Assembly (NCBI RefSeq): GCF_016899755.1 | Contig: NZ_JACJJC010000010.1 | Span: forward strand, 38,669-102,668 | From: Sutterella massiliensis | Lineage (GTDB): Bacteria; Pseudomonadota; Gammaproteobacteria; Burkholderiales; Burkholderiaceae_F | Direction: 5' to 3' | DNA length: 64,000 bases | Made by a program: the position numbers and the translations under genes | Notes under the pieces: model-generated | Told to the model about the DNA's origin: nothing | What the model saw: the letters and a program-made list of their open reading frames with translations, nothing else | The model's database searches: none | In this document: piece after piece, positions 37,408 to 47,100 of the stretch | How the letters are laid out: every line of letters starts with the position of its first letter | Position numbering within the stretch: position 1 is the stretch's first letter

Positions 37408-39588
37408 ATGAAGTCCGACAATCGGAGACCATCGGCGGCGAGCAGAAAGTGGCGGGTGCGCTTGTCGAGGCTGCTTTTGGGGCGGCGGCCCCGTCTGCTT
37501 TGCTTCTCGCTCATTCTTGCTGCGGCACTTGTTCCGGGACTGGCGTCGGCGCCCGAGCCGCAGCATGTGCCGACGGCCTCCGATTCTGAAGCCGAAGTTC
37601 ACATTGTCCCGGATGCCTCGAGCGGCGCGACGCTCTCAGCGGGACATTTGTCGGCGAGCCGACAGCTTGAAGCCGCTGCGAAGGCGGGCGGCAGCGAACG
37701 AAAGCGGCGTCTCAAGGTGGCTGTCCTCGACACGCTCGTTAATCCATTTGACAGCTTCTATCTGCAGGCGACGATTGCTCGGCTTGAAGCTCTGCTGCCC
37801 GACTACGACTGGCAGACCATCACGGTTTCTGCGGCCGAAGCCCGTGAGGACATTGCCCGAGTGCAGCCCGACTTTCTTTTTGCGCCGGCGGCTTTCGTCG
37901 CCGCACTCGATCCGAGCATGCCTGCAAGCCGTATTGCCACGCGGAAAACGACGCTTGCACAAAAAGCGGAGGCCTCCGTCGGTGCTGCTTTTGTCGTCCG
38001 AGCGGGCGAAGGACTCGAGACGCTTGACGTACTCAAAGGCCGACGGGCGGCGGCAGGGATGCCGATGGCGGCTGACGGATGGCTTGCAGCTGCCGGCGAA
38101 ATACTTGAGGCGGGATATGACCCGGATACATTTTTCGAACGCATAGACTTTCGAACCAATGCATACCCGGACGTGATATCGGCACTCTTGGCGGGCCGCG
38201 TCGATGTGGCAATTCTGCCCGCTTGCCTTCTTGAGACCGTTGGGAAGCGCATGCTTGTCGATGTTGAAGGTCTGAGCATTGCCGCAGAGAAGAACGGTGG
38301 CCTCGCCTGCCGGCATTCGACGGCGCTCTATCCCGACGTGACGCTTCTCGCGCTTTCGCATGCGCCCGAACGCGCCGTACGCGACGTCACCGTTGCGATT
38401 CTGAGCGAACGTAATGCTCGCGAGTACGAGTGGCTCACGAATGTTTCGTTCTCAGAAGTTCTGCGGCTTTTTGAAGCGCTGCAGCTTGGTCCTTATGCCT
38501 ATCTGCGCGACATGAGCCCGGGAGCTATTTTCGAGAGACACCGCAGCGCTTTTCTACTTGCAGCTGCGGCGATCCTCTTTCTTGTTCTCAACGAGCTGCG
38601 TCTGCAACGCCTTGTTCGCCGAAGAACGCACGAACTTGCGCGCTCAGTGGCCGAAAGAGAGCGCGAGGCTGCCAATGCCGAGGCTGTTCGCAGACGACTC
38701 GCGCTTTTTGAACGACGCTCGATCGTGCAGCAGATGAGCGGCATGATTGCGCACGAAATCAATGCTCCAATCGGGGCAATTCGCACGTTTGCCGCGATTC
38801 TGCGCATGAGCGATCCGACGAGCGCATCTGCGGCAGACGCCGGTGGTACGTCAGAAGCTGGGGCTCGTGCTCGAAAAACTGCGCTTGAGGGCATCGAGCG
38901 AGAAGCCGTGCGCATCGCGGAAATCGTTGCGCGGGTGCGTCGATACGCGAAGACGACAAAGCGCTCGCATGAAGCTGTCGATCTCCGCGACGTGCTGTCG
39001 AAAAGCGTTCGCGCACTGAAGGCCGAGCGTCCGACGGTCCGGGTCGATCTGTCGCTCAAAGCTGCTTCGCCGGCGAATGTGCTCGGCGACGGGCTTGAAC
39101 TCGAGCTTCTCTTTCTCAATCTTCTTCGAAATGCGGTTCAGGCCGCCGATAGCCAGACCGGCGCGAATGAGGCACACAAGTCAAGCGAAAGGCGGCAGGA
39201 GAAGAGCAAGTCCCTGCCTGATTGTGTTTCGGCTGCTCTTCGTGAGGACGCAGAGGGCTCGAGGTACGTGGTCGTCATTGAGAATCCGGGGGCGCCTCTA
39301 GGCGAGGACGTGATTAAGGCGCTCAACTCAAGAGCGTCCGGATTCGTGCGCGCGATGCGCGAGGAAATGAAAGAGGAAAATGACGTCGAAAGCATGGAGG
39401 CGTCTTCCAGCGGGGCTTCTCAGAATGCGGAGGCCTCACGCGGGCTCGGACTCGGCCTCACGATCTGCCGCGGCATTGCCGACAGTCACGGCGCCTCGCT
39501 TCGCTTCGAAGCAAGAGAAGCGGGCGGCGTTCGAGTCAAGGTGCTCTTCGATGCGGTTTTGGACAATGCGAAGGATCAGGACAGATGA
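37408..39588 (+). CDS. TtrS-like sensor histidine kinase with periplasmic PhnD-type domain
   Basis: A 726-residue membrane sensor: N-terminal signal/membrane segment (about 27-50), a periplasmic binding-protein domain of the PhnD/TtrS type (about 100-370; RLKVAVLDTLVNPFDSFYLQ, GRVDVAILPACLLE), a second membrane helix (about 386-405), coiled linker, H box with His449 (SGMIAHEINAPIGAIRTFA) and a catalytic domain (LNLLRNAVQAAD; RGLGLGLTICRGIADSHGA). TtrS senses tetrathionate; the ligand here is unknown. ATG 37408 follows AAGGAG. The stop overlaps the response regulator as ATGA. Confidence 0.92.
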   Translation: MKSDNRRPSAASRKWRVRLSRLLLGRRPRLLCFSLILAAALVPGLASAPEPQHVPTASDSEAEVHIVPDASSGATLSAGHLSASRQLEAAAKAGGSERKRRLKVAVLDTLVNPFDSFYLQATIARLEALLPDYDWQTITVSAAEAREDIARVQPDFLFAPAAFVAALDPSMPASRIATRKTTLAQKAEASVGAAFVVRAGEGLETLDVLKGRRAAAGMPMAADGWLAAAGEILEAGYDPDTFFERIDFRTNAYPDVISALLAGRVDVAILPACLLETVGKRMLVDVEGLSIAAEKNGGLACRHSTALYPDVTLLALSHAPERAVRDVTVAILSERNAREYEWLTNVSFSEVLRLFEALQLGPYAYLRDMSPGAIFERHRSAFLLAAAAILFLVLNELRLQRLVRRRTHELARSVAEREREAANAEAVRRRLALFERRSIVQQMSGMIAHEINAPIGAIRTFAAILRMSDPTSASAADAGGTSEAGARARKTALEGIEREAVRIAEIVARVRRYAKTTKRSHEAVDLRDVLSKSVRALKAERPTVRVDLSLKAASPANVLGDGLELELLFLNLLRNAVQAADSQTGANEAHKSSERRQEKSKSLPDCVSAALREDAEGSRYVVVIENPGAPLGEDVIKALNSRASGFVRAMREEMKEENDVESMEASSSGASQNAEASRGLGLGLTICRGIADSHGASLRFEAREAGGVRVKVLFDAVLDNAKDQDR

Positions 39589-40238
39589 ATAAACGAATCC
39601 CGATGCGGCCGATCGTCCGGCTCGTGGACGATGATGACGACTATCGCGGCAGCCAGAAACTTTTTCTTGAAATGCTCGGCTGGCAGGTGCGCGCCTACGC
39701 TTCGGCTGCCGATTTCCTTGCGGCCGACGATGCACTTGCGCCGGGGTGCCTCATTCTCGATATCCGCATGCCCGAGATGAACGGGCTTGAGCTGCAGCGC
39801 GAGCTCGTCAAACGAGGGGCGTCGCTGCCCGTTATCTTCCTCACGGGGCATGGTGACGTATCCACAGCCGTTCACGCGATGAAGTACGGTGCGCATGACT
39901 TCATCGAAAAGCGCGGCGACCCGATGGAACTCAAAGCCGCGGTCGAAAAGGCGGTAGCCAAGTCGCTCGAAAGTGCCAAGCTCGCCGCGGAGGCGGCGGG
40001 GCGTCTGGCAGAATTCGAGGCGCTCACGCCCAGAGAAAGGGATGTCGTGCTTGCAGCTGCCGAAGGAGCTTCGAACAAGAATATTGCCGAGGCGCTCGGC
40101 ATCGGGATCGCTACGGTGAAAATGCATCGCTCGAACGCCTTTGCAAAGCTCGGCGTGCAGAATGCACTTGAAGCCTATCATCGACTTCAAGGTCTCGGCC
40201 TCTTTGATAAAAAAGCCTCTGCAGGAAGCGGTCGATGA
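39585..40238 (+). CDS. FixJ/TtrR-family response regulator
   Basis: A 217-residue protein with a receiver domain (phospho-acceptor Asp59 in LILDIRMPEMNGLE, switch residues in VIFLTGHGDV) and a C-terminal LuxR-type helix-turn-helix (LTPRERDVVLAAAEGASNKN, IGIATVKMHRSNAFAKLG). It is coupled by four-base overlaps to the kinase before and the reductase after, so sensor, regulator and enzyme are made from one message. Confidence 0.95.
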   Translation: MNKRIPMRPIVRLVDDDDDYRGSQKLFLEMLGWQVRAYASAADFLAADDALAPGCLILDIRMPEMNGLELQRELVKRGASLPVIFLTGHGDVSTAVHAMKYGAHDFIEKRGDPMELKAAVEKAVAKSLESAKLAAEAAGRLAEFEALTPRERDVVLAAAEGASNKNIAEALGIGIATVKMHRSNAFAKLGVQNALEAYHRLQGLGLFDKKASAGSGR

Positions 40239-41725
40239 GCAGAAATTCTTTGGGCATGACGGCGGACGCGCTTTTGCGCAGGTCTTTGCTGCGGCGGATC
40301 CTTTGCCTCGGGCTTGGCGCATCGAGCGGTTGGCCTCAGTTTTGTTCGGCTGCCGATAACGTCGGAAGTGGCGCCGAGGCAGTGACGGACGATGATGTTC
40401 TCGTCGTCGGAAGCGGCATTGCGGGACTGTGCGCCGCCATCTCGGCGAAGGAGTCGGGCGAAGAGCGCGTGCGCATTCTTGAGAAAGGACCGCTTATCGG
40501 TGGGCACAGTCTTTACTCAAGCGGATCGATTGCTGCCGTTGCGCCCGAGCGGGCTGCGGCAAACTCAGGAAGGCTCGGTTTTGTCGATTCGGTTGAGGCG
40601 TTTGTTGCCGATGCGCTTGCTGCCGGGGGCGGTTTCGGCAACCGCGCGATTTTGACGCGCATTGCTCGTGAATCGGCCGATGCGCTCGATTGGCTCGAAG
40701 ACATGGGCGTGCGGTTCGGTGCGCCCTTTCAGGCGCATTCCGGTCTGAAGCCCCGTTCTTTTTCGATGCGCGGCAATTCTGCGGGCAGAAGCTATGTGCT
40801 CGCGCTCGCAACGCGCGCGCGGTCGCTCGGCATTCCAATCGAAATGCGGTGCCGCGTCGTTTCAATTGCTCGAACCAAAAGCGCCGATGCACGGTGGTTT
40901 GCGACCGTTCAAACTCGCCGCGGAGAGCAACGCTGCCGTGCTCGCAAAATCGTGCTCGCTACAGGCGGCTTTACCGCAAACGTTGAGCGGCGGCGCGCTA
41001 TTTTGCCCATGCTTTCGGCCGATATCGGGACGACGGCGAATCCTGACGGCAGCGTTTGGGAAGGGGCCGACGGCGACGGCATCGATCTTGCATGCCGGGT
41101 GGGCGGTGTTTTTCTGACGGGTTTCGGTCTGCAGCTTCTTCCCTATTGGGGCGGCCGTCTTCTCGATTACGCTGGCGGCGACATTTATGTGGATGCCGAG
41201 GGGCGGCGCTTTGTGAACGAAGCGCTTCCCTGGACACCGATTGCCGAGAAGATTTTTCGGCTCCCCGATAAAGCCTTTTGGGTGATCACGGACCGACAAT
41301 CCGTCAAAGGAGCGACGCTTGGTCTCAAGCTTCTGAACGGCGCGGTGCGCCGAGCCGACACGATCGAAGGGATGGCGCTCGCCATGGACGTACCCGTTGA
41401 AACGCTCGCAAAAACACTCGCCGACTACAATGCGGCCGCCAGGCGCGGCTACGATCCGCTCACGGGAAAACGCACTTTCACTCAGACAATCGATCGGCCG
41501 CCTTACTACTTCGGACGGGAGCATATCTACGTTCATACGACGCTCGACGGCATTGCGACCGACGAACACGCCCGCGTTCTTGACAAAGCCGGCGCCTCCA
41601 TTCCGGGGCTCTATGCGGCGGGCGAACTCGCTGGCGGCATCTTCGGGCGAGATCGCCTCGGCGGTGCGGGACTCGCGAACTGCATCGTGATGGGACGCGT
41701 TGCTGGTCGACGAGACGGGAACTGA
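40235..41725 (+). CDS. Exported FAD-dependent reductase (flavocytochrome c/fumarate reductase family)
   Basis: A 496-residue flavoprotein with an N-terminal export signal (about 1-40, LLRRSLLRRILCLGLGASSG), the FAD-binding motif VLVVGSGIAGLCAAISAKES (about 54-73), GGHSLYSSGSIAAV and the C-terminal GLYAAGELAGGIFGRDRLGG. Family members reduce fumarate, urocanate, methacrylate and similar double bonds as respiratory acceptors. No CxxCH haem motif or FMN-binding domain is fused, so an external electron donor is needed. The active-site arginine and substrate cannot be assigned safely by eye. It is the last gene of the sensor operon. Confidence 0.9.
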   Translation: MSRNSLGMTADALLRRSLLRRILCLGLGASSGWPQFCSAADNVGSGAEAVTDDDVLVVGSGIAGLCAAISAKESGEERVRILEKGPLIGGHSLYSSGSIAAVAPERAAANSGRLGFVDSVEAFVADALAAGGGFGNRAILTRIARESADALDWLEDMGVRFGAPFQAHSGLKPRSFSMRGNSAGRSYVLALATRARSLGIPIEMRCRVVSIARTKSADARWFATVQTRRGEQRCRARKIVLATGGFTANVERRRAILPMLSADIGTTANPDGSVWEGADGDGIDLACRVGGVFLTGFGLQLLPYWGGRLLDYAGGDIYVDAEGRRFVNEALPWTPIAEKIFRLPDKAFWVITDRQSVKGATLGLKLLNGAVRRADTIEGMALAMDVPVETLAKTLADYNAAARRGYDPLTGKRTFTQTIDRPPYYFGREHIYVHTTLDGIATDEHARVLDKAGASIPGLYAAGELAGGIFGRDRLGGAGLANCIVMGRVAGRRDGN

Positions 41726-41752
41726 GTCGCGGCCCGTTTTCTTTATGCGGTT

Positions 41753-41787
41753 TACAAATAAAAATATATAAATATTAATAATTTGTA
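41753..41787. promoter_or_regulatory. A+T-rich inverted repeat upstream of the DUF362 gene
   Basis: TACAAAT (41753-41759) and ATTTGTA (41781-41787) flank an almost pure A/T core in an otherwise G+C-rich region. The layout suits a promoter with an operator for the following gene, possibly for the upstream regulator or an FNR-unlike anaerobic regulator; the protein that binds is unknown. Confidence 0.35.
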
Positions 41788-41881
41788 TTGTTTGGGCGAC
41801 TCGAACTATAAAGAACGAGGATGGACTTGAGTCTGTTCCGAAAAAATTACTCGAAGTCTTTTTTGATTGTCTGAGGTCGTC

Positions 41882-42850
41882 ATGTCTGGTTCCTCGAAAC
41901 TTTCTCGCCGCGACTTCGCCGTTCGATCCGCCGCTCTTCTCGCCGGTGCCGCACTCGCCAGTCGTGTGCGTGCCGCCGGTGCCGGCCGAGCCGATTCGGC
42001 GGCTGCGCCCGTTGTCTATTACGCCCGCGAAGCCTCTGCGGCAAACTTCATTGCGATTTTTGACAGGTTGCGCCGCGATGCCGGTCTCGAAACGGTCAAA
42101 GGCAGAATCGGCATCAAGCTCCACGGCGACGAAGTGTCGAAGAACCGTGCGCTCTGGCAGGCGCTTCAGGCGCACGTGCCGGGGAGCTTCTACGTTGAGT
42201 GTAACTATGCTTCGCTCTACCCGGGCGGACGTGGCAATACGGCGGGCAATATCGAAGCGATTGCGAACGCGGGCGTGCCGCGCGAACAAATCGATGTGCT
42301 CGATCGCGATAAGCAATATCGTGACGTCCCGATTCGCGATGCGCGGTGGCTCAAAAGCATTTCGACGCCGACGGCGCTTCTTGACGAATACGGACTCGTC
42401 GCGGTGACGGCAAACTTCAAGCTGGATAGCTTCGCGGGCTACTCCGGCGCCTTGAAGAACGTCGGGATCGGCCTGGCAGGCTCATACGGCAAAACGGCCG
42501 TGCACGGTGAAGACGTCGCGCGCGATGCGGATTTCTTCCGGCGTCTTGCCGAAGCAGGGAAGGGCATTGCCGAGGCGATGCGGGGCCGTCTCCTCTACAT
42601 CAACGTTTTGACGGATATTTCGCCCGAACCGCTTGAGGGCGTGAAGCTCTCGACTGGAAATCTCGGCATCGTCGGTTCGCTCGACCTAACGGCCGCAGAC
42701 CAAGCGGCGCTCGACCTCGTGTACGGCTTGAAGCCCGAGGCCTACGACGCCTATCCCGAAGACGTAAAGATCGAGCGCGGTTTCCTGCAGCTTGAGCTCC
42801 TCGAGTCGATCGGCTTCGGCAGCCGCAGCTATCGGCTTGAAACGAGCTGA
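41882..42850 (+). CDS. Tat-exported DUF362 protein
   Basis: A 322-residue protein with a twin-arginine signal ([20 protein letters not shown]) and a DUF362 domain: [32 protein letters not shown], and the C-terminal [23 protein letters not shown]362 proteins of known genomes are often periplasmic with redox enzymes, but their activity is not established; no iron-sulphur cysteine cluster is visible in this one. It follows the reductase operon after an A+T-rich regulatory gap and could be its periplasmic partner. The ATG at 41882 is preferred to a GTG at 41867. Confidence 0.83.
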   Translation: MSGSSKLSRRDFAVRSAALLAGAALASRVRAAGAGRADSAAAPVVYYAREASAANFIAIFDRLRRDAGLETVKGRIGIKLHGDEVSKNRALWQALQAHVPGSFYVECNYASLYPGGRGNTAGNIEAIANAGVPREQIDVLDRDKQYRDVPIRDARWLKSISTPTALLDEYGLVAVTANFKLDSFAGYSGALKNVGIGLAGSYGKTAVHGEDVARDADFFRRLAEAGKGIAEAMRGRLLYINVLTDISPEPLEGVKLSTGNLGIVGSLDLTAADQAALDLVYGLKPEAYDAYPEDVKIERGFLQLELLESIGFGSRSYRLETS

Positions 42851-42874
42851 GTTCGACGCGCTGTTCGAAAGCTT

Positions 42875-44134
42875 TTACGTTCGCTCGAGCGCGAGCGAAA
42901 TGGCGGCATTCACTGCCTCGAGCGGAATACGTTCCTGCTCGAGGCGGCCCTGGGTTCGAAGCAGCTCGGCGTAGAGCGCCGCTTCGCTTTCGTTGAGCGC
43001 CTCAGGGAGCGGCCCCGCCTGGCGCGCTTCCGTCACAGCGAGCGGTCGAAATCGATCGAACGTTGCCTGGTCCATGAGAAGGCTTTCCGTCTGCGGAAAG
43101 CGCTTGCGGCATTCGGCGAGGATCGCGAGGCCGTGCGTGTCGAGGTCGCCGAAGTAGAGGATGCGCGTGTCGGAGAGCCACGGGATCTCTTCGAGTGCTG
43201 CGACCCCGTAGCCCATGCCGATCAGAATCGGTATGTCCCTGGGGGCGGTGAGGCTCAGGCCCGTCTGCTCGTTCTCGACGATCAGAACCGTTCGGCTCGC
43301 GGGCGCGCGACGCGCGAGCTGCTCGATCGTCACCATGAGCGCATCGCGCTCGGGGTCATAGCTTCCCGTTGGGGAACCGTCGCCGAACCAGGGCGCCGCA
43401 TGGCGAATCCGAACGTACTTGGGCGGCGTTCTGAGGCCCACCGCTGCAGCAAAGTCCGTCGGCGCAAAGGCCTCATCAAAGAGCGCGCACCAGAGCGCGG
43501 CAAGCGCCCGGCGGTGGCGTTCGAACCACTTCGAGTCGATGCCTTCGAGCGGGATCTCCCGCACGAACAGACCGCTTGCCGGGTGGGCTCTGAGCCATGC
43601 AAGAAGCGATAGGAGCCGCTCGAAATCTTCGTTTGAAAGTCTGCTGCTTCGAAGGACGCCCGTCGACTTCATGGCCGAAACAAAGTCCGCTGCCCGATCG
43701 GGGGCGGTCGACGCGGCGGGGAAGCGGCGCGCGGTTTCGCGAAGACGTTCGAGCGCCTCGCGCCACTCTGGGACGCTCCAGCCGTCGGGTGCGAGTGCTG
43801 CAATGAGCGCTTCATCGCTTTCGGGGACGACGGCAGCGGGCAGCGTGATCGTTGCGCGCAGCGCCCGGATGGCGAGGTCGCTCTCTTCGAGGGACCAGCC
43901 AGGGCGCTCCTCGAGCGCCGCGCGCCAGCTGCGGGCGGCCTCTCGAAGCGCAACGAGAGAGCCCGCGGCTTCGCGCTGCGAAACGCGCCCGAGCGTCATG
44001 CGAAAGGAGAACGCCTCTGCGCCATCAGCGTTTTCTCCCGTGCCGAACGCACGAAGGCGCAGCCGCTCGCTCAATCGGTTGAGAAAGCGGCGCCGCAGCG
44101 CATCGTCGATTTCGCGGACGGTTTTGATCGGCAT
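42875..44134 (-). CDS. jetD: Wadjet nuclease JetD
   Basis: A 419-residue DUF3322/DUF2220 protein. The C-terminal Toprim-like nuclease half shows the acidic residues in VLIVENEQTGLSL and ILYFGDLDTHGLAILAECRK, as in topoisomerase VI-type Toprim folds. In Wadjet, JetD cleaves small circular DNA after JetABC has extruded it. It is the last gene of the minus-strand jetABCD operon, 48 bases after jetC. The N-terminal half is the DUF3322 arm. Confidence 0.92.
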   Translation of the reverse strand: MPIKTVREIDDALRRRFLNRLSERLRLRAFGTGENADGAEAFSFRMTLGRVSQREAAGSLVALREAARSWRAALEERPGWSLEESDLAIRALRATITLPAAVVPESDEALIAALAPDGWSVPEWREALERLRETARRFPAASTAPDRAADFVSAMKSTGVLRSSRLSNEDFERLLSLLAWLRAHPASGLFVREIPLEGIDSKWFERHRRALAALWCALFDEAFAPTDFAAAVGLRTPPKYVRIRHAAPWFGDGSPTGSYDPERDALMVTIEQLARRAPASRTVLIVENEQTGLSLTAPRDIPILIGMGYGVAALEEIPWLSDTRILYFGDLDTHGLAILAECRKRFPQTESLLMDQATFDRFRPLAVTEARQAGPLPEALNESEAALYAELLRTQGRLEQERIPLEAVNAAISLALERT

Positions 44135-44181
44135 GCGGATCCTCGCAAAAAGAAGCTCGGCGGGCGGCTCGAAAAAGGCGG

Positions 44182-47100
44182 TTACTCAAAAAGTGAAGGT
44201 ACGACGGGTTCGGGCTGCGGCTCCAGAAGAGCGGCCTTCGGTCGATCGGCTTCATGCATTCGGGCGACTTTGTCGGGCGCGTGCGGTGCTTCTTCCGAGT
44301 CGAAGGCGGGTGCGGCCTCCGCCGCATATTCGCCCGATGCGACCCTTTCGATCTCGAGCCGCTCCTTCTCTTCGTCGTACGCTACGCTTACGCCGCTCGA
44401 ATACCGTCGATCGCGCATCACGACGTAAAACGCGCCGCCGATATAGGGCTCGAGCGTCATGATCGACTTTTCGGGTGTAGCGACGATCATCTGGAAATTA
44501 AAGCGCCGGAAGATATTCATCGAAATGTCGGTGAACTCGCTGTCTGCCTTGTCGAACGCTTCGTCAAGAATCACGGGCGCGAAGGCGGGGAGTCCTTCTT
44601 CGCTGTTGCCGAGCTGGTAGCGAAGCGCCGCCGCAAGACACGTCGTCGTGAGCTTCTGGCGCTGCCCGCCCGATTTGCCCGAGCCCGAGAGGTAGGTTTC
44701 AATGACGTTGCCGTTCTGGTCGAGTTCGTACGCCGTGAAGCTCATCTGATTGCGCACGTCGAGGACGAGTTCGCGCCAGCGTACGTAGTCGCGGTTCGAC
44801 GGATCGAGTTTTTTAACGATGTCCTGCGCTTTTGCGAAACGCGTTTCCGCCTGTTCGGCATCGAGGTCGCTCCAGGCGCCTTCGATGAGTTCGCCCATGG
44901 CCGTGCGGAACTCTTCGGCGTCGGGCTGCCGCGTGTCTTTGACTTCGATGCGAAGGTGCGACGTGCCTTCGGCCAAGCGGCTGAACGGCGCATCTTCGAG
45001 CGACGCGTTGACGACTTCCATGCGCTCGAGAATGTTCTGCCGGGCGCGCTTCAATTCCATGTTGAGGTCGGCAAAGTTCTGCAGCGACTGCCTCTCGAGG
45101 AGTTCGCGGAAGCGCTTTTCGTGGCGCGGCAGACCGTCGGCTTCAATGCGCTCGAGGAGCGCCATGAAGTCCTTGGCGTATTCGACCGTCGCGCGCAATT
45201 CCGATTCGTACGCGGGCCAGTTCTTCAGAAATTCTTCAAAGACCGCGATGAGATTCGTTTCTGCGGCAAACGCGGCGCTCTTGGCGGCATTTTCTTCGTT
45301 CGAAATCGAGATCTGCACCGACGAGCGGCAGCGGTCGAGCGTCGAAAGCCGTACGCCTTCGGCAAAGGCGTGCGCGCGCGCTTCGACGGCTGCGGCCGTT
45401 TCGTCGTCGGGGGGCTCGGCGGCGTCGGCAAGCTTCTCCAATTCCTTTTCGGCGTCTTTGAGCTTGCCTTCGAGGTCTCCAAGGGCATCGCGCATGCGGT
45501 CCGCGCTCGACTGGGCGGCGCCCGTGAGTTCGCGTCGCTTGCCGTATTCGGCTTGGGCCTTCGCGATCTCTTCTTCGAGCGCCTTCAATTCGACGTTGGC
45601 TTCAAGAAGCGCTGCGAGATCCTTTTCGATGCCGCGTGCTTTCGTACGCAGCGAGTCGACATCGATTTCCTGCCAATCGCAGTTGATGACGAACTGCGCG
45701 GCGGCCTCCTTTTTGGCGAGGTCGCCCGCCTGCGCTTCAAGCGCGCCGATCGCTTTCTTCGTTTCTTCAATCGCAGCGGCAAGCTTCGCGGCCGTTTCTT
45801 CGAAGAGCGCGAGCTTTTCGGCGTTGGAGAACCCCGTCACCCAGCGGCGGCGGTCCGAGACGCTCGAACGGTCGTCCTTTTCGTGGCGTTCTGCCGAGTG
45901 CTTCACCTGCCCCATCACCGTCACGGCCTGATCGGCTCGGCGGAATTCATCCATATTGTCGGCACACAGGTAGGAGAAGCGCCGATCGAGTTCGTTTTCA
46001 AGCCAGTTTGTCCACGGGCCCCCGGCAAGGTTGAGTTTCGAGGGAATCGAGCGTGGACGGAAGCCTTCAAGAAGGGGCTTCGCCTTTCGAACGCGAAGGT
46101 AGACCAAGCGGCCGCCCAGGTTCTCGCGCTCGACGAGTTCGGAGAAGGCCTCGTAGTTTTCGTCGGCAACAAGAATCGAAAGCGCGAAGTTGTGCAGTAC
46201 GCGCTCGATCGCGCCCTGCCAGCGTGCTTCCGCCTTTTTCACTTCGATCAGCTCGCCCGCAAAGGGAAGCGCCTCTTCGGGAAGCGACAGCGCTTGGGCG
46301 AGCGCCGTTCGCATCGCAAGGTTTTTGGCCGGAATGTTCGAGGGGCGCTCGCGCATCGCGCGCACTTCCGCCGCCGTTTCCGTGAATTCCTTTTCAAGTT
46401 CGCGTCGTTTGGCAACGAGTTCGTCGCGCTCGTCGCGGCGCTTCTGCGCGAGCGCGCTCGATTCGTCGATGAAGACGCGCATGCGGTCGGCGAGTTCAAG
46501 CCAGCCGCGCAGGCTCGTCGGGATTGGTTCGCCGAGGACGGTTGTCTGCGCTTCAACGTGCGCGCGGCGCTTCGTTGTCTGCTCGAGCTGCGTCTGCGTG
46601 CGGCGGCTTTCGGTCTTCAGGTGTTCGATGCGCTCGCCGCCGCTCATGTAGTGACGGCGCTTGAGTTCATCGACGAGGGCGAGTGCGGCCGCTTCCTTTT
46701 CGCGCGCAACCGTGAGTTTGCGTTCGGCTTCGTCCAAGCGCTTCACGGCGGCAGGGCGGTCCGCTTCAAGGAGCGCACACTCTGTGCGCCAGCGCCACCA
46801 GGCGACCGCGGCGGCTTCGCGCGAGAGGCGCTGCGCCTTTTCGAGCGCGAGGCCGCGCGCTTCCCACTGTGCTTTGCCGCGCGTGAGAAGTTCGGCCTTT
46901 TTGCGTTCGGTGACGACCGCTTCGTGCGCTTCTGCGAGGTCCGTAAACTCTTCGACCAGGCGGTTGGCGAGTTCGATCGTCTCGGGTTCCTCGAGCATGA
47001 AGGTGCGAAGGAACTGATTGAGGTCGCCCAAGTTCTTGACGGACTGCGCTTTGGCGAGAAGCTTCAGCGCCGTCTTGTCTCGAATGCCGAAGAGCCGGCA

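Noticed and set aside
42880..42899. Palindrome TTCGCTCG-AGCG-CGAGCGAA as a terminator
   Set aside because: It lies inside the last codons of jetD and can be explained by its coding sequence; there is no T-run on either side.
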